From assembly GCA_000435635.1 (NCBI GenBank), contig FR882114.1:1-37102 (forward strand): DNA of 37,102 nucleotides. Direction: 5' to 3'. The notes beneath the pieces were generated by a model, which worked only from the letters and a program-made list of their open reading frames with translations, was not told the origin of the DNA and did not search any database. The stretch comes from Prevotella sp. CAG:1320. GTDB lineage: Bacteria; Bacteroidota; Bacteroidia; Bacteroidales; Bacteroidaceae. The translations under genes were made by a program, and so were the position numbers. Shown piece by piece: positions 7,763 through 16,450 of the stretch (its first letter is position 1; each line of letters begins with the position of its first letter).

Positions 7763-8785
7763 ATGAATAACGTATTTGTATATTGTGAGATCGAAGGCAC
7801 TACTGTTGCCGAGGTCTCCCAGGAATTGCTCACCAAGGGTCGCAAGCTCGCAACTCAACTGGGAGTGGAACTTCATGCCGTAGTCGCAGGCTCGGGTATC
7901 AAGGGTAAGGTGGAAGACCAGATATTGCCCTATGGCGTTGATAAATTGTTTGTCTTTGATGGTGAGGGTTTGTTCCCTTATACATCTGCCCCACATACCG
8001 ATATCTTGGTGAACCTCTTCAAGGAGGAACAGCCTCAGATTGCCTTGATGGGCGCAACGGTCATAGGCCGTGACTTGGGTCCCCGTGTTTCTTCGTCATT
8101 GACATCTGGTCTGACAGCAGACTGCACGCAATTGGAGATAGGAGACTATGATGACAAGAAAACGGGCAAGCATTATGATAATTTGCTCTATCAAATTCGT
8201 CCTGCGTTTGGTGGAAACATTGTGGCTACCATTGTCAATCCCGACCATCGTCCACAGATGGCTACCGTGCGTTCTGGCGTAATGCAGAAGGCACTCTACC
8301 AAGGCCAAGCCAAAGGAGAGGTGGTATATCCCGACGTGACTGCTTATGTTCCCGTAGAGGACTATGTGGTGAAGGTGATAGACCGCCACGTGGAAGAGGC
8401 CAAGCATAACTTGAAAGGTGCGGCCATTGTCGTGGCAGGCGGATATGGTGTAGGTTCCAAGGAGGGCTTTGACCAACTCTTCCAATTGGCAAAGGAATTG
8501 CATGGAGAAGTCGGCGCAAGCCGTGCGGCAGTAGACGCGGGCTGGGTAGACCATGACCGCCAGATAGGGCAAACGGGTATCACTGTTCACCCCAAGGTAT
8601 ATATCGCTTGCGGTATTTCTGGACAAATACAGCATATCGCTGGTATGCAAGACTCAGGCATTATCATCTCTATCAATAACGACCCCAATGCGCCCATCAA
8701 TAAGATAGCGGATTATGTGATCAATGGTACCGTGGAAGAGGTTGTTCCCAAACTCATCAAATATTACAAGCAAAATTCTAAGTAA
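7763..8785 (+). CDS. etfA: Electron transfer flavoprotein alpha subunit
   Basis: 340 residues, full length. The C-terminal FAD domain is clear: VVAGGYGVGSKEGFDQLFQL (about 223-242), GASRAAVDAGW with the FAD-contacting Arg-Ser-type turn, GQTGITVHPKVYIACGISG and the following QHIAGMQDSGIIISINND. These are the EtfA signature segments. It forms a heterodimer with EtfB and passes electrons between acyl-CoA dehydrogenase and the next acceptor. Middle gene of the operon. Confidence 0.96.
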   Translation: MNNVFVYCEIEGTTVAEVSQELLTKGRKLATQLGVELHAVVAGSGIKGKVEDQILPYGVDKLFVFDGEGLFPYTSAPHTDILVNLFKEEQPQIALMGATVIGRDLGPRVSSSLTSGLTADCTQLEIGDYDDKKTGKHYDNLLYQIRPAFGGNIVATIVNPDHRPQMATVRSGVMQKALYQGQAKGEVVYPDVTAYVPVEDYVVKVIDRHVEEAKHNLKGAAIVVAGGYGVGSKEGFDQLFQLAKELHGEVGASRAAVDAGWVDHDRQIGQTGITVHPKVYIACGISGQIQHIAGMQDSGIIISINNDPNAPINKIADYVINGTVEEVVPKLIKYYKQNSK

Positions 8786-8789
8786 CGTC

Positions 8790-10520
8790 ATGGCAAACTA
8801 TTATACAGACCACCCAGAGATAGGTTTTCATTTGAACCATCCTCTGATGAAACGTATTGTGGACCTCAAGGAACGCAACTACGAAGACAAGGACAAGTAT
8901 GAGGACGCTCCCGTAAACTACGAGGACGCCATAGAGAACTATAAGCGCATATTGGAGATTACCGGTGACGTGGCCGCCAACATCATTGAGCCTAATTCCG
9001 AGAGTGTGGACCAGGAAGGCCCCCACTTGGAGAATAACCGTATGATATATGCCAGCAAAACTTACGAGAATCTCGACGCGACTCGCAAAGCTGGCCTTTG
9101 GGGTATTTCCATGCCTCGCCGCTATGGTGGCTTGAACCTGCCGAACACCACTTTCTCCATGCTTAGCGAGCTGATATCCGCCGCGGATGCTGGTTTCCAG
9201 AACGTTTGGAGTTTGCAGAGTTGCATCGATACTCTCTATGAGTTTGGCAATGAGGAACAACGTGCCAAATATATTCCTCGTATCTGCGCTGGGGAGACTA
9301 TGAGTATGGACTTGACAGAGCCTGACGCTGGTAGTGACTTGCAGCGCGTGATGCTGAAAGCTACTTATGACGAGGAGAACAAATGCTGGAGGCTGAACGG
9401 CGTGAAACGTTTCATCACCAACGGAGACTCTGATATCCACTTGGTGTTGGCTCGCTCAGAGGAGGGAACAACTGACGGCCGCGGTCTCTCTATGTTCATT
9501 TATGACAAGAGAGATGGCGGGGTAGACGTAAGGCACATTGAGCACAAGTTGGGTATTCATGGTTCTCCCACTTGTGAGTTGACCTACAAGAATGCCAAGG
9601 CCGAACTTTGCGGTAACACCCGTTTGGGTCTTATCAAGTACGTAATGGCTTTGATGAATGGTGCCCGTTTAGGCATTGCCGCACAAAGTGTAGGTGTAGA
9701 GCAGGAGGCTTACAATGAAGCGTTGGCATACGCCAAAGAGCGCCAGCAATTCGGGCAGAAGATTATAGAGTTCCCCGCGGTATATGACATGCTTTCCCGC
9801 ATGAAGGCGAAGTTGGACGCAGGGCGTTCATTGCTTTACCAAACAGCCCGCTACGTGGACATCTATAAAGCGTTGGAAGACATAGAGCGTGACCGCAAGC
9901 TCACTCCCGAGGAGCGTCAAGAGATGAAGAAATACACTCGTTTGGCCGATGCCTTTACGCCGTTGGCGAAGGGAATGAACTCAGAGTACGCCAACCAGAA
10001 CGCTTATGATGCCATTTCTGTGCATGGCGGCTCTGGTTTTATCATGGAGTACAAGAGTCAGCGCCTCTATCGCGACGCTCGTATCTTCTCTATCTATGAG
10101 GGTACAACCCAGTTGCAGGTGGTGGCAGCTATCCGCTATATCACCAACGGCACTTATCTGGGTATTATCAAGGAGATGCTTGCCCAGGAGGTGAGCGAGG
10201 CCTTGAAGCCTTTGCAGGCTCGTGTGGCCAAACTCGTAGAGATGTACGAGGAGGCTGTCGCCATGGTGAAAGAGGCTGGCAATCAGGAACTGCACGATTT
10301 CTTGGGGCGCAGACTCTACGAGATGACAGCGGACATCATCATGTCTCTGCTTATTCTTGATGACGCTACCCGTGCTCCTGAGCTCTTCCAGAAGAGTGCC
10401 AACGTGTACGTGCGCCACGCTGAGGCTGAGGTGAACGCCCATTACGTTTACGTGAAGAACCTCAAGGCCGAAGACCTGGAAGCTTTCCGTGCCGCTCAAG
10501 TTGCTGAGAGTGCGGAGTAA
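8790..10520 (+). CDS. Acyl-CoA dehydrogenase, long form, ETF-linked
   Basis: 576 residues from ATG at 8790 (MANYYTDHPEIGFHLNHPL), 4 bp after etfA. An earlier in-frame ATG at 8724 lies inside etfA and is not used here. Domains in order: N-terminal helical domain; FAD/substrate β-domain with LTEPDAGSDLQR and KRFITNGDSDIHLVLARSE; C-terminal helical domain with GAR and AQ segments and IYEGTTQLQVVAAIRY, where Glu437 matches the catalytic base position. An extra C-terminal helical region of about 130 residues makes it longer than ordinary 380-residue enzymes, as in the DmdC-like branch. Probably oxidises a short-chain acyl-CoA and feeds EtfAB. The exact substrate is not readable. Confidence 0.92.
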   Translation: MANYYTDHPEIGFHLNHPLMKRIVDLKERNYEDKDKYEDAPVNYEDAIENYKRILEITGDVAANIIEPNSESVDQEGPHLENNRMIYASKTYENLDATRKAGLWGISMPRRYGGLNLPNTTFSMLSELISAADAGFQNVWSLQSCIDTLYEFGNEEQRAKYIPRICAGETMSMDLTEPDAGSDLQRVMLKATYDEENKCWRLNGVKRFITNGDSDIHLVLARSEEGTTDGRGLSMFIYDKRDGGVDVRHIEHKLGIHGSPTCELTYKNAKAELCGNTRLGLIKYVMALMNGARLGIAAQSVGVEQEAYNEALAYAKERQQFGQKIIEFPAVYDMLSRMKAKLDAGRSLLYQTARYVDIYKALEDIERDRKLTPEERQEMKKYTRLADAFTPLAKGMNSEYANQNAYDAISVHGGSGFIMEYKSQRLYRDARIFSIYEGTTQLQVVAAIRYITNGTYLGIIKEMLAQEVSEALKPLQARVAKLVEMYEEAVAMVKEAGNQELHDFLGRRLYEMTADIIMSLLILDDATRAPELFQKSANVYVRHAEAEVNAHYVYVKNLKAEDLEAFRAAQVAESAE

Positions 10521-10561
10521 GGTCGCGGTCTTTAGTATGTGATTTTCTCCATAGACTTATC

Positions 10562-10600
10562 CGCCCGCCTATATATATAATGTATAGGCGGGCGATTTTG
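10562..10600 (+). terminator. Intrinsic terminator of the etf operon
   Basis: CGCCCGCCTATA at 10562-10573 pairs with TATAGGCGGGCG at 10583-10594 (12 bp perfect, 9-nt loop) followed by ATTTTGTTTG. It lies 41 bp after the acyl-CoA dehydrogenase stop. Confidence 0.85.
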
Positions 10601-10708
10601 TTTGAGATCTGCGCATAGGGTCAGGATGTTTGAACCGCTTAGTTGAGGTAATCCGCTCGCTTATTTACTTTTTCCCCGCTAATGCGTCGGTATTTCGAGG
10701 AATATGTG

Positions 10709-10716
10709 TAACTTCG
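10709..10716 (+). promoter_or_regulatory. -7 box for the 10737-12384 unit
   Basis: TAACTTCG, the local variant of TAnnTTTG, 20 bp before the ATG of the small membrane protein gene. The rest of 10601-10736 shows no gene and no other clear signal. Confidence 0.5.
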
Positions 10717-10736
10717 CGAATAAATAATAGTGTGGC

Positions 10737-10973
10737 ATGATGAGGTTGAGAATAGGAAACCAGATGATATTGACGGGATGCGTACTCATATTGCTGGCAC
10801 TCTGTTATCTCAGTGTGCGCCAGTCCGTAGAACTTCCTGTTGATCACCAGGGTGGAGAAAATCTGGAGGTACTTTCCGACTCCTTGTCCATGCTGGATGA
10901 ACGGCAGTCACCAAAAGGCCAAACCTTTAACCAAGACGTGTCCCCTGATGAGAAGAAGGGTGAGCGCAACTAA
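10737..10973 (+). CDS. Small single-pass membrane protein, unknown
   Basis: 78 residues with one hydrophobic segment at about 9-27 (MILTGCVLILLALCYLSVRQ) and a polar, acidic tail, so probably N-in with a periplasmic tail, or a secreted lipid-like anchor. No family recognised. It starts a three-gene unit, 11 bp before the DUF3822 gene. ATGATG gives two possible starts three bases apart. Confidence 0.65.
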   Translation: MMRLRIGNQMILTGCVLILLALCYLSVRQSVELPVDHQGGENLEVLSDSLSMLDERQSPKGQTFNQDVSPDEKKGERN

Positions 10974-10984
10974 ACCAAAAGACA

Positions 10985-11812
10985 ATGACGGAAAACGTTA
11001 ATCCAACATCTTCGCCTGTTTCCATGGTCAAGGCCAGGTTGATGATACGTGTGGGATATAAGTCGCTGAGTTTCTCGGTAGTGGACGGTAGCTGTGAAGA
11101 GGGTGTGAGGTATGAGCCTTACACGGTGAAGAGCGGCATATCTATGGCCGCCAATTTGCGACAGGCTTTCTTGGACAGTGAACTTCTTTGCCAAGGATAC
11201 ACCAAGGCGGGAGTGCTGCTGGACACCCCTTCCTTGTTGGTGCCTGTAGAGCAATTTCAGGAGGAAGACCTGCCAGCCCTCTACGGTTACACTTTTGAGA
11301 AGGGCGACTCTTCCACGCTCATCCAGAAAGTGATGCCTGCCCAAAACGCTGTAGCGATATTCCCTATCAATAAAGACCTCAAGCTGGTCATCGAAGACCA
11401 TTTCCAAGAGGTGCGCTATTCGCCCGTGTGCATGCCTGTATGGAATTATTTCCAACAGCGTGGGCTGCAGGGACAAAACCGGAAACTCTATGGATATTTC
11501 CACGACAAGAAGCTGGACATTTTTTGCTTTGACAAGCAACGCTTTCGTTTCTCCAACAGTTACGAGGTGGCTCACGGGAAAGATGCCGTCTATTTCTTGC
11601 TTTACGTTTGGCAGCAACTGCAGTTCGATGCCCATAAAGATGAATTGAATCTCGCGGGGGACTTGCCCAATCGTACCGAGACGCTGGAACAGCTGAAACG
11701 CTATGTAAGGAAGGTGTTTCTGCTGAATCCAGTAGCCGAGTTCAACCGGGCTCCTGTCACCCGCGTCAAAGAATTGCCTTTTGACTTGCTTACTTATTTC
11801 TTGCGCAAATGA
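10985..11812 (+). CDS. DUF3822 family protein
   Basis: 275 residues, cytoplasmic. The sequence matches the Bacteroidetes DUF3822 pattern: an N-terminal β-rich segment (about 20-40, LMIRVGYKSLSFSVVD), AIFPINKDLKLVIEDHF near 123-139, KLYGYFHDKKLDIFCFD near 167-183, and a second half beginning AVYFLLYVWQQLQ. These repeat halves resemble actin-like ATPase folds, but nucleotide binding is not demonstrated. It overlaps rsmD by ATGA (11809-11812), a translational-coupling arrangement seen in other Bacteroidales as I recall. Function unknown. Confidence 0.85.
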   Translation: MTENVNPTSSPVSMVKARLMIRVGYKSLSFSVVDGSCEEGVRYEPYTVKSGISMAANLRQAFLDSELLCQGYTKAGVLLDTPSLLVPVEQFQEEDLPALYGYTFEKGDSSTLIQKVMPAQNAVAIFPINKDLKLVIEDHFQEVRYSPVCMPVWNYFQQRGLQGQNRKLYGYFHDKKLDIFCFDKQRFRFSNSYEVAHGKDAVYFLLYVWQQLQFDAHKDELNLAGDLPNRTETLEQLKRYVRKVFLLNPVAEFNRAPVTRVKELPFDLLTYFLRK

Positions 11813-12384
11813 GAATCATCACCGGAATATACAAGGGAAGACACTTTGAGGTGCCCCGCTCTTTCAAGGCACGTCCCACGACAGACTTCGCCAAGGAGAA
11901 CATCTTTAATGTCTTGCGAGGTTATATCAACTTGGAAGGCGCTACGGCTTTGGATCTCTTCGCGGGCACGGGCAGCATTTCGTTGGAGTTGGTGTCTAGG
12001 GGATGTGAACGGGTCGTGAGCGTGGAAGCCGATCGAGACCATGCCAATTTCATTCGCCAATGTTTCCAGAAGATAGATTGTGACAAGGATGTGCTCATCC
12101 GTGGAGACGTGTTCCGTTTCTTGAAATCATGTGGCCAGAAATTTGACCTTATTTTCGCCGACCCACCTTATAGTCTGCCGGAACTGCCCACTCTCCCTCA
12201 GTTGATACTGGATAGAGAGCTGTTGACCAGCCAAGGCATCTTGGTGTTTGAGCATGGCAAGCAGCATGACTTCTCTTCTCACGCAGACTTCTTGGAACAC
12301 AGGAGTTATGGCAGCGTGAATTTTTCTCTTTTCCGTCCCGTGAAGAAAGAAGAGGAGAGGGAGGAAGAGGCACCTGCAGAATAA
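11809..12384 (+). CDS. rsmD: 16S rRNA (guanine966-N2)-methyltransferase
   Basis: 191 residues. Uses S-adenosylmethionine to methylate G966 of 16S rRNA. Visible motifs: MRIITGIYKGRHFEVP and RPTTDFAKENIFNVL (substrate side), LDLFAGTGSISLE (SAM-binding motif I, about 44-56), VEADRDH (motif II) and FADPPYSLPEL (catalytic DPPY, about 117). The C-terminal tail is Glu-rich. The start overlaps the stop of the DUF3822 gene. A terminator follows at 12412. Confidence 0.95.
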   Translation: MRIITGIYKGRHFEVPRSFKARPTTDFAKENIFNVLRGYINLEGATALDLFAGTGSISLELVSRGCERVVSVEADRDHANFIRQCFQKIDCDKDVLIRGDVFRFLKSCGQKFDLIFADPPYSLPELPTLPQLILDRELLTSQGILVFEHGKQHDFSSHADFLEHRSYGSVNFSLFRPVKKEEEREEEAPAE

Positions 12385-12411
12385 ATTATCGGGACCAGGC
12401 TTTCACATAAT

Positions 12412-12457
12412 CAGAAAGCATGCGAAAGTGCGCATGCCTTCTGTGTTTTCTTGTTTG
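12412..12457 (+). terminator. Terminator of rsmD
   Basis: GCATGCG and CGCATGC arms inside an outer CAGAA/TTCTG pairing (12412-12443), followed by TGTTTTCTTGTTTG. Confidence 0.8.
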
Positions 12458-12476
12458 TATGAGACGATAGAAAACG

Positions 12477-12554
12477 CAGTACTACTGCTTTTTGATTTCA
12501 GTACTACTGTTTTTCAATTTTAGTAGTACTTACTTTCTGGTTTCAGTACTACTG
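12477..12554. repeat. 22-bp-pitch palindrome array D (4 units)
   Basis: CAGTACTACTG at 12477, 12499 and 12544, and the near-reverse form TAGTAGTACTT at 12521. Steps are 22, 22 and 23 bp. The core is the same as in array C (338-414), about 12 kb away. It fills the gap between two converging genes, rsmD (+) and ndk (-). Outside the 11-mers the sequence is T-rich and differs from array C, so this is not a simple recent duplicate. Confidence 0.88.
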
Positions 12555-12580
12555 GAATTTTCTAACGTTCATTCCAACTT

Positions 12581-13042
12581 TTAAGTGAACTCGGGACTGT
12601 AGAAGAAACGAACCAATGGGTCGGGGTATTCGAATATCTCCTCGGGCTTAAAGAAACGGCGTATTTCTATTTCCGCGTTCTCCACGCTGTCTGAGGCGTG
12701 CACAATGTTCTCCTGTCCGCTCATGCCATAATCCCCGCGGATAGTCCCAGGAGCGGCCTTGCGGCCATTTGTGGCTCCGGTGATGGTCCTCATTACGGTC
12801 ACAGCCTCTGTCCCCTCTGCGCAGATGGCGATGACGGGAGCGGCCATCATGGCATTTTTCAGCGTGGGGAAGAACGGCTTGTCAGCCAAGTGGGCGTAGT
12901 GCTCGTTCAGGATGGCTTCGTTGAGTTGCATCATTTTCATGCCTATGATGCGCAATCCTTTGCGCTCAATGCGATTGATGATTTCACCTATCAGTCGCCG
13001 CTGTACGGTGCAGGGCTTCAGCAAGATTAAGGTTCTCTCCAT
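12581..13042 (-). CDS. ndk: Nucleoside diphosphate kinase
   Basis: 153 residues, standard length. Transfers phosphate from ATP to nucleoside diphosphates through a phosphohistidine. MERTLILLKPCTVQR holds the N-terminal Lys; RGDYGMSGQENIVHASDS carries the catalytic His115 and the Ser-rich loop. Single gene with the best promoter match in the window (13107-13137). Its 3' end faces array D. Confidence 0.97.
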   Translation of the reverse strand: MERTLILLKPCTVQRRLIGEIINRIERKGLRIIGMKMMQLNEAILNEHYAHLADKPFFPTLKNAMMAAPVIAICAEGTEAVTVMRTITGATNGRKAAPGTIRGDYGMSGQENIVHASDSVENAEIEIRRFFKPEEIFEYPDPLVRFFYSPEFT

Positions 13043-13106
13043 GTCTTTACGGTTTAGTGTTTAGTTGATATCAGGTTTAAAATCTCAGTCAGGTATGTAT
13101 ACCCTA

Positions 13107-13137
13107 CAAAAGTAACGCTTTTTCGTTGAATGACAAA
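13107..13137 (-). promoter_or_regulatory. Promoter for ndk
   Basis: On the minus strand TTTG at 13137-13134, exactly 19 bp, then TACTTTTG at 13114-13107. This is a full Bacteroidetes -33/-7 match and gives a leader of about 60 nt. Confidence 0.75.
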
Positions 13138-13216
13138 ATAAACCGAGAAAAAACAGTGCTTCATCCCGCTCTTTTGGAATATTATTAGTACATTCGCGTA
13201 AAGAAACGAACCCGCT

Positions 13217-14617
13217 ATGAAACAACTCATCTGTCCTAAATGTGGCACTGCTTTCCAGGTAGACGAGGCCGACTATGCCGCTATCCTCAATCAAGTAAGA
13301 AACTCGGAACTCCAGCGAGAGGTGGAACAACGCATGCGTGAGATGGAGCGCAGGCAGCAGGCTGTCATGGAGGTGGAAAGGTTGAAAGCGCAAAAGGCTT
13401 TTGAGGAGCGGATGGGACAGAAAGCCGCAGAGTTGGGCAAGAAAGATGAGGAGATTGCGTTGCTGAGACAACAACTCGACAGTGTCGCCAGGGAAAAGCG
13501 ACTGGAGGCGGAGGGAGAGTTGATGAAGAAAGAGCAGGCCATTATCCAGTTGAAGGCCGCTTTGGCGGAAAAGGAACGTGGCGAGCAGCGGGTTGTGGAA
13601 GAGGAGCGATATAAGGCCAAGGAGAAGCAAGCCGACTTGGAGAAGGAAATCGTCCGCCTGCAAGGCCAGCTTAACGCTGTCCGCATGGAAGAGCAAAACA
13701 AGGCCAAGGATAACATCCACCAAATGGAAAATCAAATGCGGCAGTTGGAAACGCAGCTTATCACGCAGAAAGATCAAGCGGCGTTGCGTGAGAACGCCAT
13801 CCGCCAGGAATACGCGACCCAGTTGAAACAAAAACAAGAGTTGGTGGAATACTACAAAGACCTAAAGGCTCGTCTTTCCAACAAGATGGTGGGCGAGAGC
13901 TTGGAGGCTCACTGCGGCAACGCTTTCAATAGCGTGCGTGCGAGTATGTTCCCACTCGCTTATTTTGAGAAAGACAATGACGCTAGCCATGGCAGTAAAG
14001 GAGATTTTATTTTCAGGGACTTCGCCGATGGCATGGAGTATATCTCCATCATGTTCGAGATGAAAAATGAGATGGAGGACTCCGTCAACCGACATCGCAA
14101 CGAGGATTTTTTCGCCAAACTGGACAAAGACCGTAAGGAGAAGGGGTGCGAGTACGCCGTGCTCGTGTCGCTCTTGGAGCCCGACAGCGAGCTATACAAC
14201 CAAGGTATCGTTGACGTATCCTATCGCTACCCCAAGATGTATGTGGTGAGGCCGCAGTTCTTCATGCCCCTCATTTCGCTGTTGACGCAGGCGGCCCGCA
14301 ACTCCCTAGGTTATATGCGGGAATTGAGAGAGGCTCGCCAACAGAACGTGGATGTCACTAATTTTGAAACCAAGTTAAACGAGTTCCGTGACAAGTTCGG
14401 GAAAAATTATGAATTGGCAGGCCGCCGTTTCCAAGAGGCCATCGACGAGATAGACAAGTCTATATCTCATTTGCAAAAGACAAAAGACGCGCTCTTGGGT
14501 TCCGCCAATAATCTGCGCCTGGCCAATAATAAGGCGCAAGACCTGACTATTCGGCGGCTTACGCACAATAACCCTACCATGAAGGCGAAGTTTGAGGAAG
14601 CTCGCCAGCAAGAATAA
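13217..14617 (+). CDS. DUF2130 coiled-coil protein with nuclease-like domain
   Basis: 466 residues. The N-terminus has a CPKCG zinc-type knuckle (residues 6-10). Residues about 25-215 form a long charged coiled coil. The C-terminal half ([20 protein letters not shown], then [10 protein letters not shown] and FEMKNEMED) is the DUF2130 domain; the spaced Asp and ExK residues (GDF, FEMK) resemble a PD-(D/E)XK nuclease core. A role in DNA processing is suggested by this fold resemblance only. It is first in a run of three same-strand genes, 10 bp before the FemAB-like gene. Confidence 0.85.
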   Translation: MKQLICPKCGTAFQVDEADYAAILNQVRNSELQREVEQRMREMERRQQAVMEVERLKAQKAFEERMGQKAAELGKKDEEIALLRQQLDSVAREKRLEAEGELMKKEQAIIQLKAALAEKERGEQRVVEEERYKAKEKQADLEKEIVRLQGQLNAVRMEEQNKAKDNIHQMENQMRQLETQLITQKDQAALRENAIRQEYATQLKQKQELVEYYKDLKARLSNKMVGESLEAHCGNAFNSVRASMFPLAYFEKDNDASHGSKGDFIFRDFADGMEYISIMFEMKNEMEDSVNRHRNEDFFAKLDKDRKEKGCEYAVLVSLLEPDSELYNQGIVDVSYRYPKMYVVRPQFFMPLISLLTQAARNSLGYMRELREARQQNVDVTNFETKLNEFRDKFGKNYELAGRRFQEAIDEIDKSISHLQKTKDALLGSANNLRLANNKAQDLTIRRLTHNNPTMKAKFEEARQQE

Positions 14618-14627
14618 GCTACAGACC

Positions 14628-15566
14628 ATGTTTGACATTCAAAGATATTCCCCTGAAAAAGAAAAGGCATGGAATGGTTTTGTGGCCAGTTCCAAGAACG
14701 CCACCTTCTTGTTGGATAGAGGTTATATGGACTATCATGCCTCTCGGTTTCACGACTGCTCGCTGATGTTCTATAAAGACGGGCGACTTTATGCCCTCTT
14801 GCCGGCCCATGCCGCGGAAGGCACGCTTGTATCCCATCCTGGTCTTACTTATGGCGGACTTGTCTTGGGTGAAGACGCGAGAGGCGCGGAGGTGGTAACG
14901 CTGTTTCAGGAGATGAACGAATGGTTGCGAGGTGAGGGTTTTCGTGCCGTTACCTATAAGCGCATCCCTTGGATATACCACAAGATGCCAGCGGAAGAAG
15001 ATTTATATGCCCTTTTCCGTGTCTGTAGAGCCAAGCTCGTTTGCCGCGATATCTCGTCGGCGATAGATATGGCACATGCTCCTCATTGGAGTCAAAACCG
15101 CCGTTGGGGACGTAACAAGGCTTTCCGACAAGGCGTGGAGGTGACGGAAAGTCAGGACTTCCCTACTTTCTGGAAGATACTTTCCGACAATTTGCGGTCG
15201 AAATATGCCACCGCTCCCGTACATAGCCTGGAAGAGATACGGCTGTTGCATAGCCGTTTCCCCCAGTCTATCCGTCTATACTTGGCCTATAAAGACGAAG
15301 AGGCTATAGGTGGGACGGTTCTCTATGTGACTCCCCAGGTGGTGCATTCCCAATATATTTCCTCTTCACCGCGAGGTAAGGAGTTGAATGCCGTTGACGC
15401 GGTCTTTGAGCGGGTGCTCCACCAAGATTTTGCCCGTCATGCTTATTTCGATTTCGGGAAGTCAACGGTGGGAGACGGAAGGGAACTCAACGCTTCTCTC
15501 TTGGCGCAGAAGGAAGGCTTCGGTGCCCGCGCTCTCTGTTACGATACCTACGCTTGGGAACTCTAA
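14628..15566 (+). CDS. FemAB-like GNAT-fold transferase
   Basis: 312 residues from ATG at 14628 (MFDIQRYSPEKEKAWNGFV); the in-frame ATG at 14592 lies inside the upstream gene. The opening SPEKEKAWNGFVASSKNATFL resembles FemAB/peptidoglycan-bridge type transferases, and the second half (RLYLAYKDEEAIGGTVLYVT, about 218-237) is a GNAT-like β-strand pair. The GNAT-like half may act on an envelope precursor, but the substrate is not known. Neighbouring genes (lipopolysaccharide-kinase-like protein, cardiolipin synthase) also point to the envelope. Confidence 0.75.
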   Translation: MFDIQRYSPEKEKAWNGFVASSKNATFLLDRGYMDYHASRFHDCSLMFYKDGRLYALLPAHAAEGTLVSHPGLTYGGLVLGEDARGAEVVTLFQEMNEWLRGEGFRAVTYKRIPWIYHKMPAEEDLYALFRVCRAKLVCRDISSAIDMAHAPHWSQNRRWGRNKAFRQGVEVTESQDFPTFWKILSDNLRSKYATAPVHSLEEIRLLHSRFPQSIRLYLAYKDEEAIGGTVLYVTPQVVHSQYISSSPRGKELNAVDAVFERVLHQDFARHAYFDFGKSTVGDGRELNASLLAQKEGFGARALCYDTYAWEL

Positions 15567-15613
15567 AAGTGTCTATTTCTCGCTCTTTCCATCCTTGATA
15601 AGGAAATATTTAT

Positions 15614-15621
15614 TACCTTTG
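15614..15621 (+). promoter_or_regulatory. -7 box deciding the start of the kinase gene
   Basis: TACCTTTG lies only 5 bp before the in-frame ATG at 15627. If transcription starts about 5 nt after the box, that ATG would be at the mRNA end, so the next ATG (15666) with a 35-40 nt leader is preferred. Confidence 0.55.
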
Positions 15622-15665
15622 CAGCCATGGCGAGGTTTCGCCACATCCCTAACAATGCCAAAGAG

Positions 15666-16418
15666 ATGAAGATAGAGATAAATCCAGCCTACGAGAGTGA
15701 AAGGGAATTGTTGGTTCGCATACCTGAGGAGCGTTACGCCGCGGAGCAAACATTCTGTTGCGACCGCAATACAGTGGTAAGGGTAAACATTGGGAGCCAT
15801 GAGTATGTGGTGAAACGCTTCAAGGTGCCTCACCTCATCAACCGTTTCGCTTATACCTTCATCCGGAAAGACAAGGCGTTGCGGTCTTACTTGAACGCTT
15901 TCCGTCTGCGTGAGGCTCACTTCGACACCCCAGAGCCAGTGGCTTACATGGCTATCTACAAGCAGGGGCTGTATCACACTGGCTACTATGTCTCCCGCTA
16001 TTATCCCTCAGAGCGACTGGATGAATTGATGAGGCGGGACATGGATGCCCGACAGCGCGATAAGCTATATGATGAGTTTATTGACTTTACCTATCGCCAG
16101 CACCAAGCGGGTGTCTATATGAAGGACTATAATCTTGGCAACGTGCTCGTTACCTATGACGGGGAGCATTACCATTTTGCCTTGGTGGACATCAATCGCA
16201 TGAAGTTCAATCACTATCCTTCTTATCGGGAGGCCATGACCTCCTTTGATCAAACGGGGCTTCCCATTCCCCAGTTCTCGGCGCTTATTCCGCTTTACGC
16301 CAAGTTAGTGGGTGAAGACCCGGAGCAGGGCATTTACCTGATGTTGAAAGAGCGCAACCGCCGTTGGCGCAAGATAAGGACCCGCGCTTTCTTCAGGCGT
16401 ATTTTCCATGTGAAGTGA
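15666..16418 (+). CDS. Lipopolysaccharide kinase (InaA/Kdo-kinase-like) family protein
   Basis: 250 residues from ATG at 15666 (MKIEINPAYESE). Protein-kinase-like motifs: YVVKRFKVPH with Lys50 as the probable ATP-binding Lys; HQAGVYMKDYNLGNVLV (146-162), where Asp154 and Asn159 match the catalytic loop; and ALVDINRM (172-179), where Asp175 takes the DFG position. This is the WaaP/KdkA/InaA superfamily, which phosphorylates lipid A-core sugars at the cytoplasmic face. Substrate specificity is inferred. The longer reading from 15627 would place MARFRHIPNNAKE in front; the -7 box argues against it. Confidence 0.82.
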   Translation: MKIEINPAYESERELLVRIPEERYAAEQTFCCDRNTVVRVNIGSHEYVVKRFKVPHLINRFAYTFIRKDKALRSYLNAFRLREAHFDTPEPVAYMAIYKQGLYHTGYYVSRYYPSERLDELMRRDMDARQRDKLYDEFIDFTYRQHQAGVYMKDYNLGNVLVTYDGEHYHFALVDINRMKFNHYPSYREAMTSFDQTGLPIPQFSALIPLYAKLVGEDPEQGIYLMLKERNRRWRKIRTRAFFRRIFHVK

Positions 16419-16450
16419 ACTGAGGCATGCTGGTAAGCCTTGACTCTCGG

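Noticed and set aside
8724..8789. Longer start for the acyl-CoA dehydrogenase
   Set aside because: It lies inside etfA; the ATG at 8790 fits the family N-terminus and spacing.
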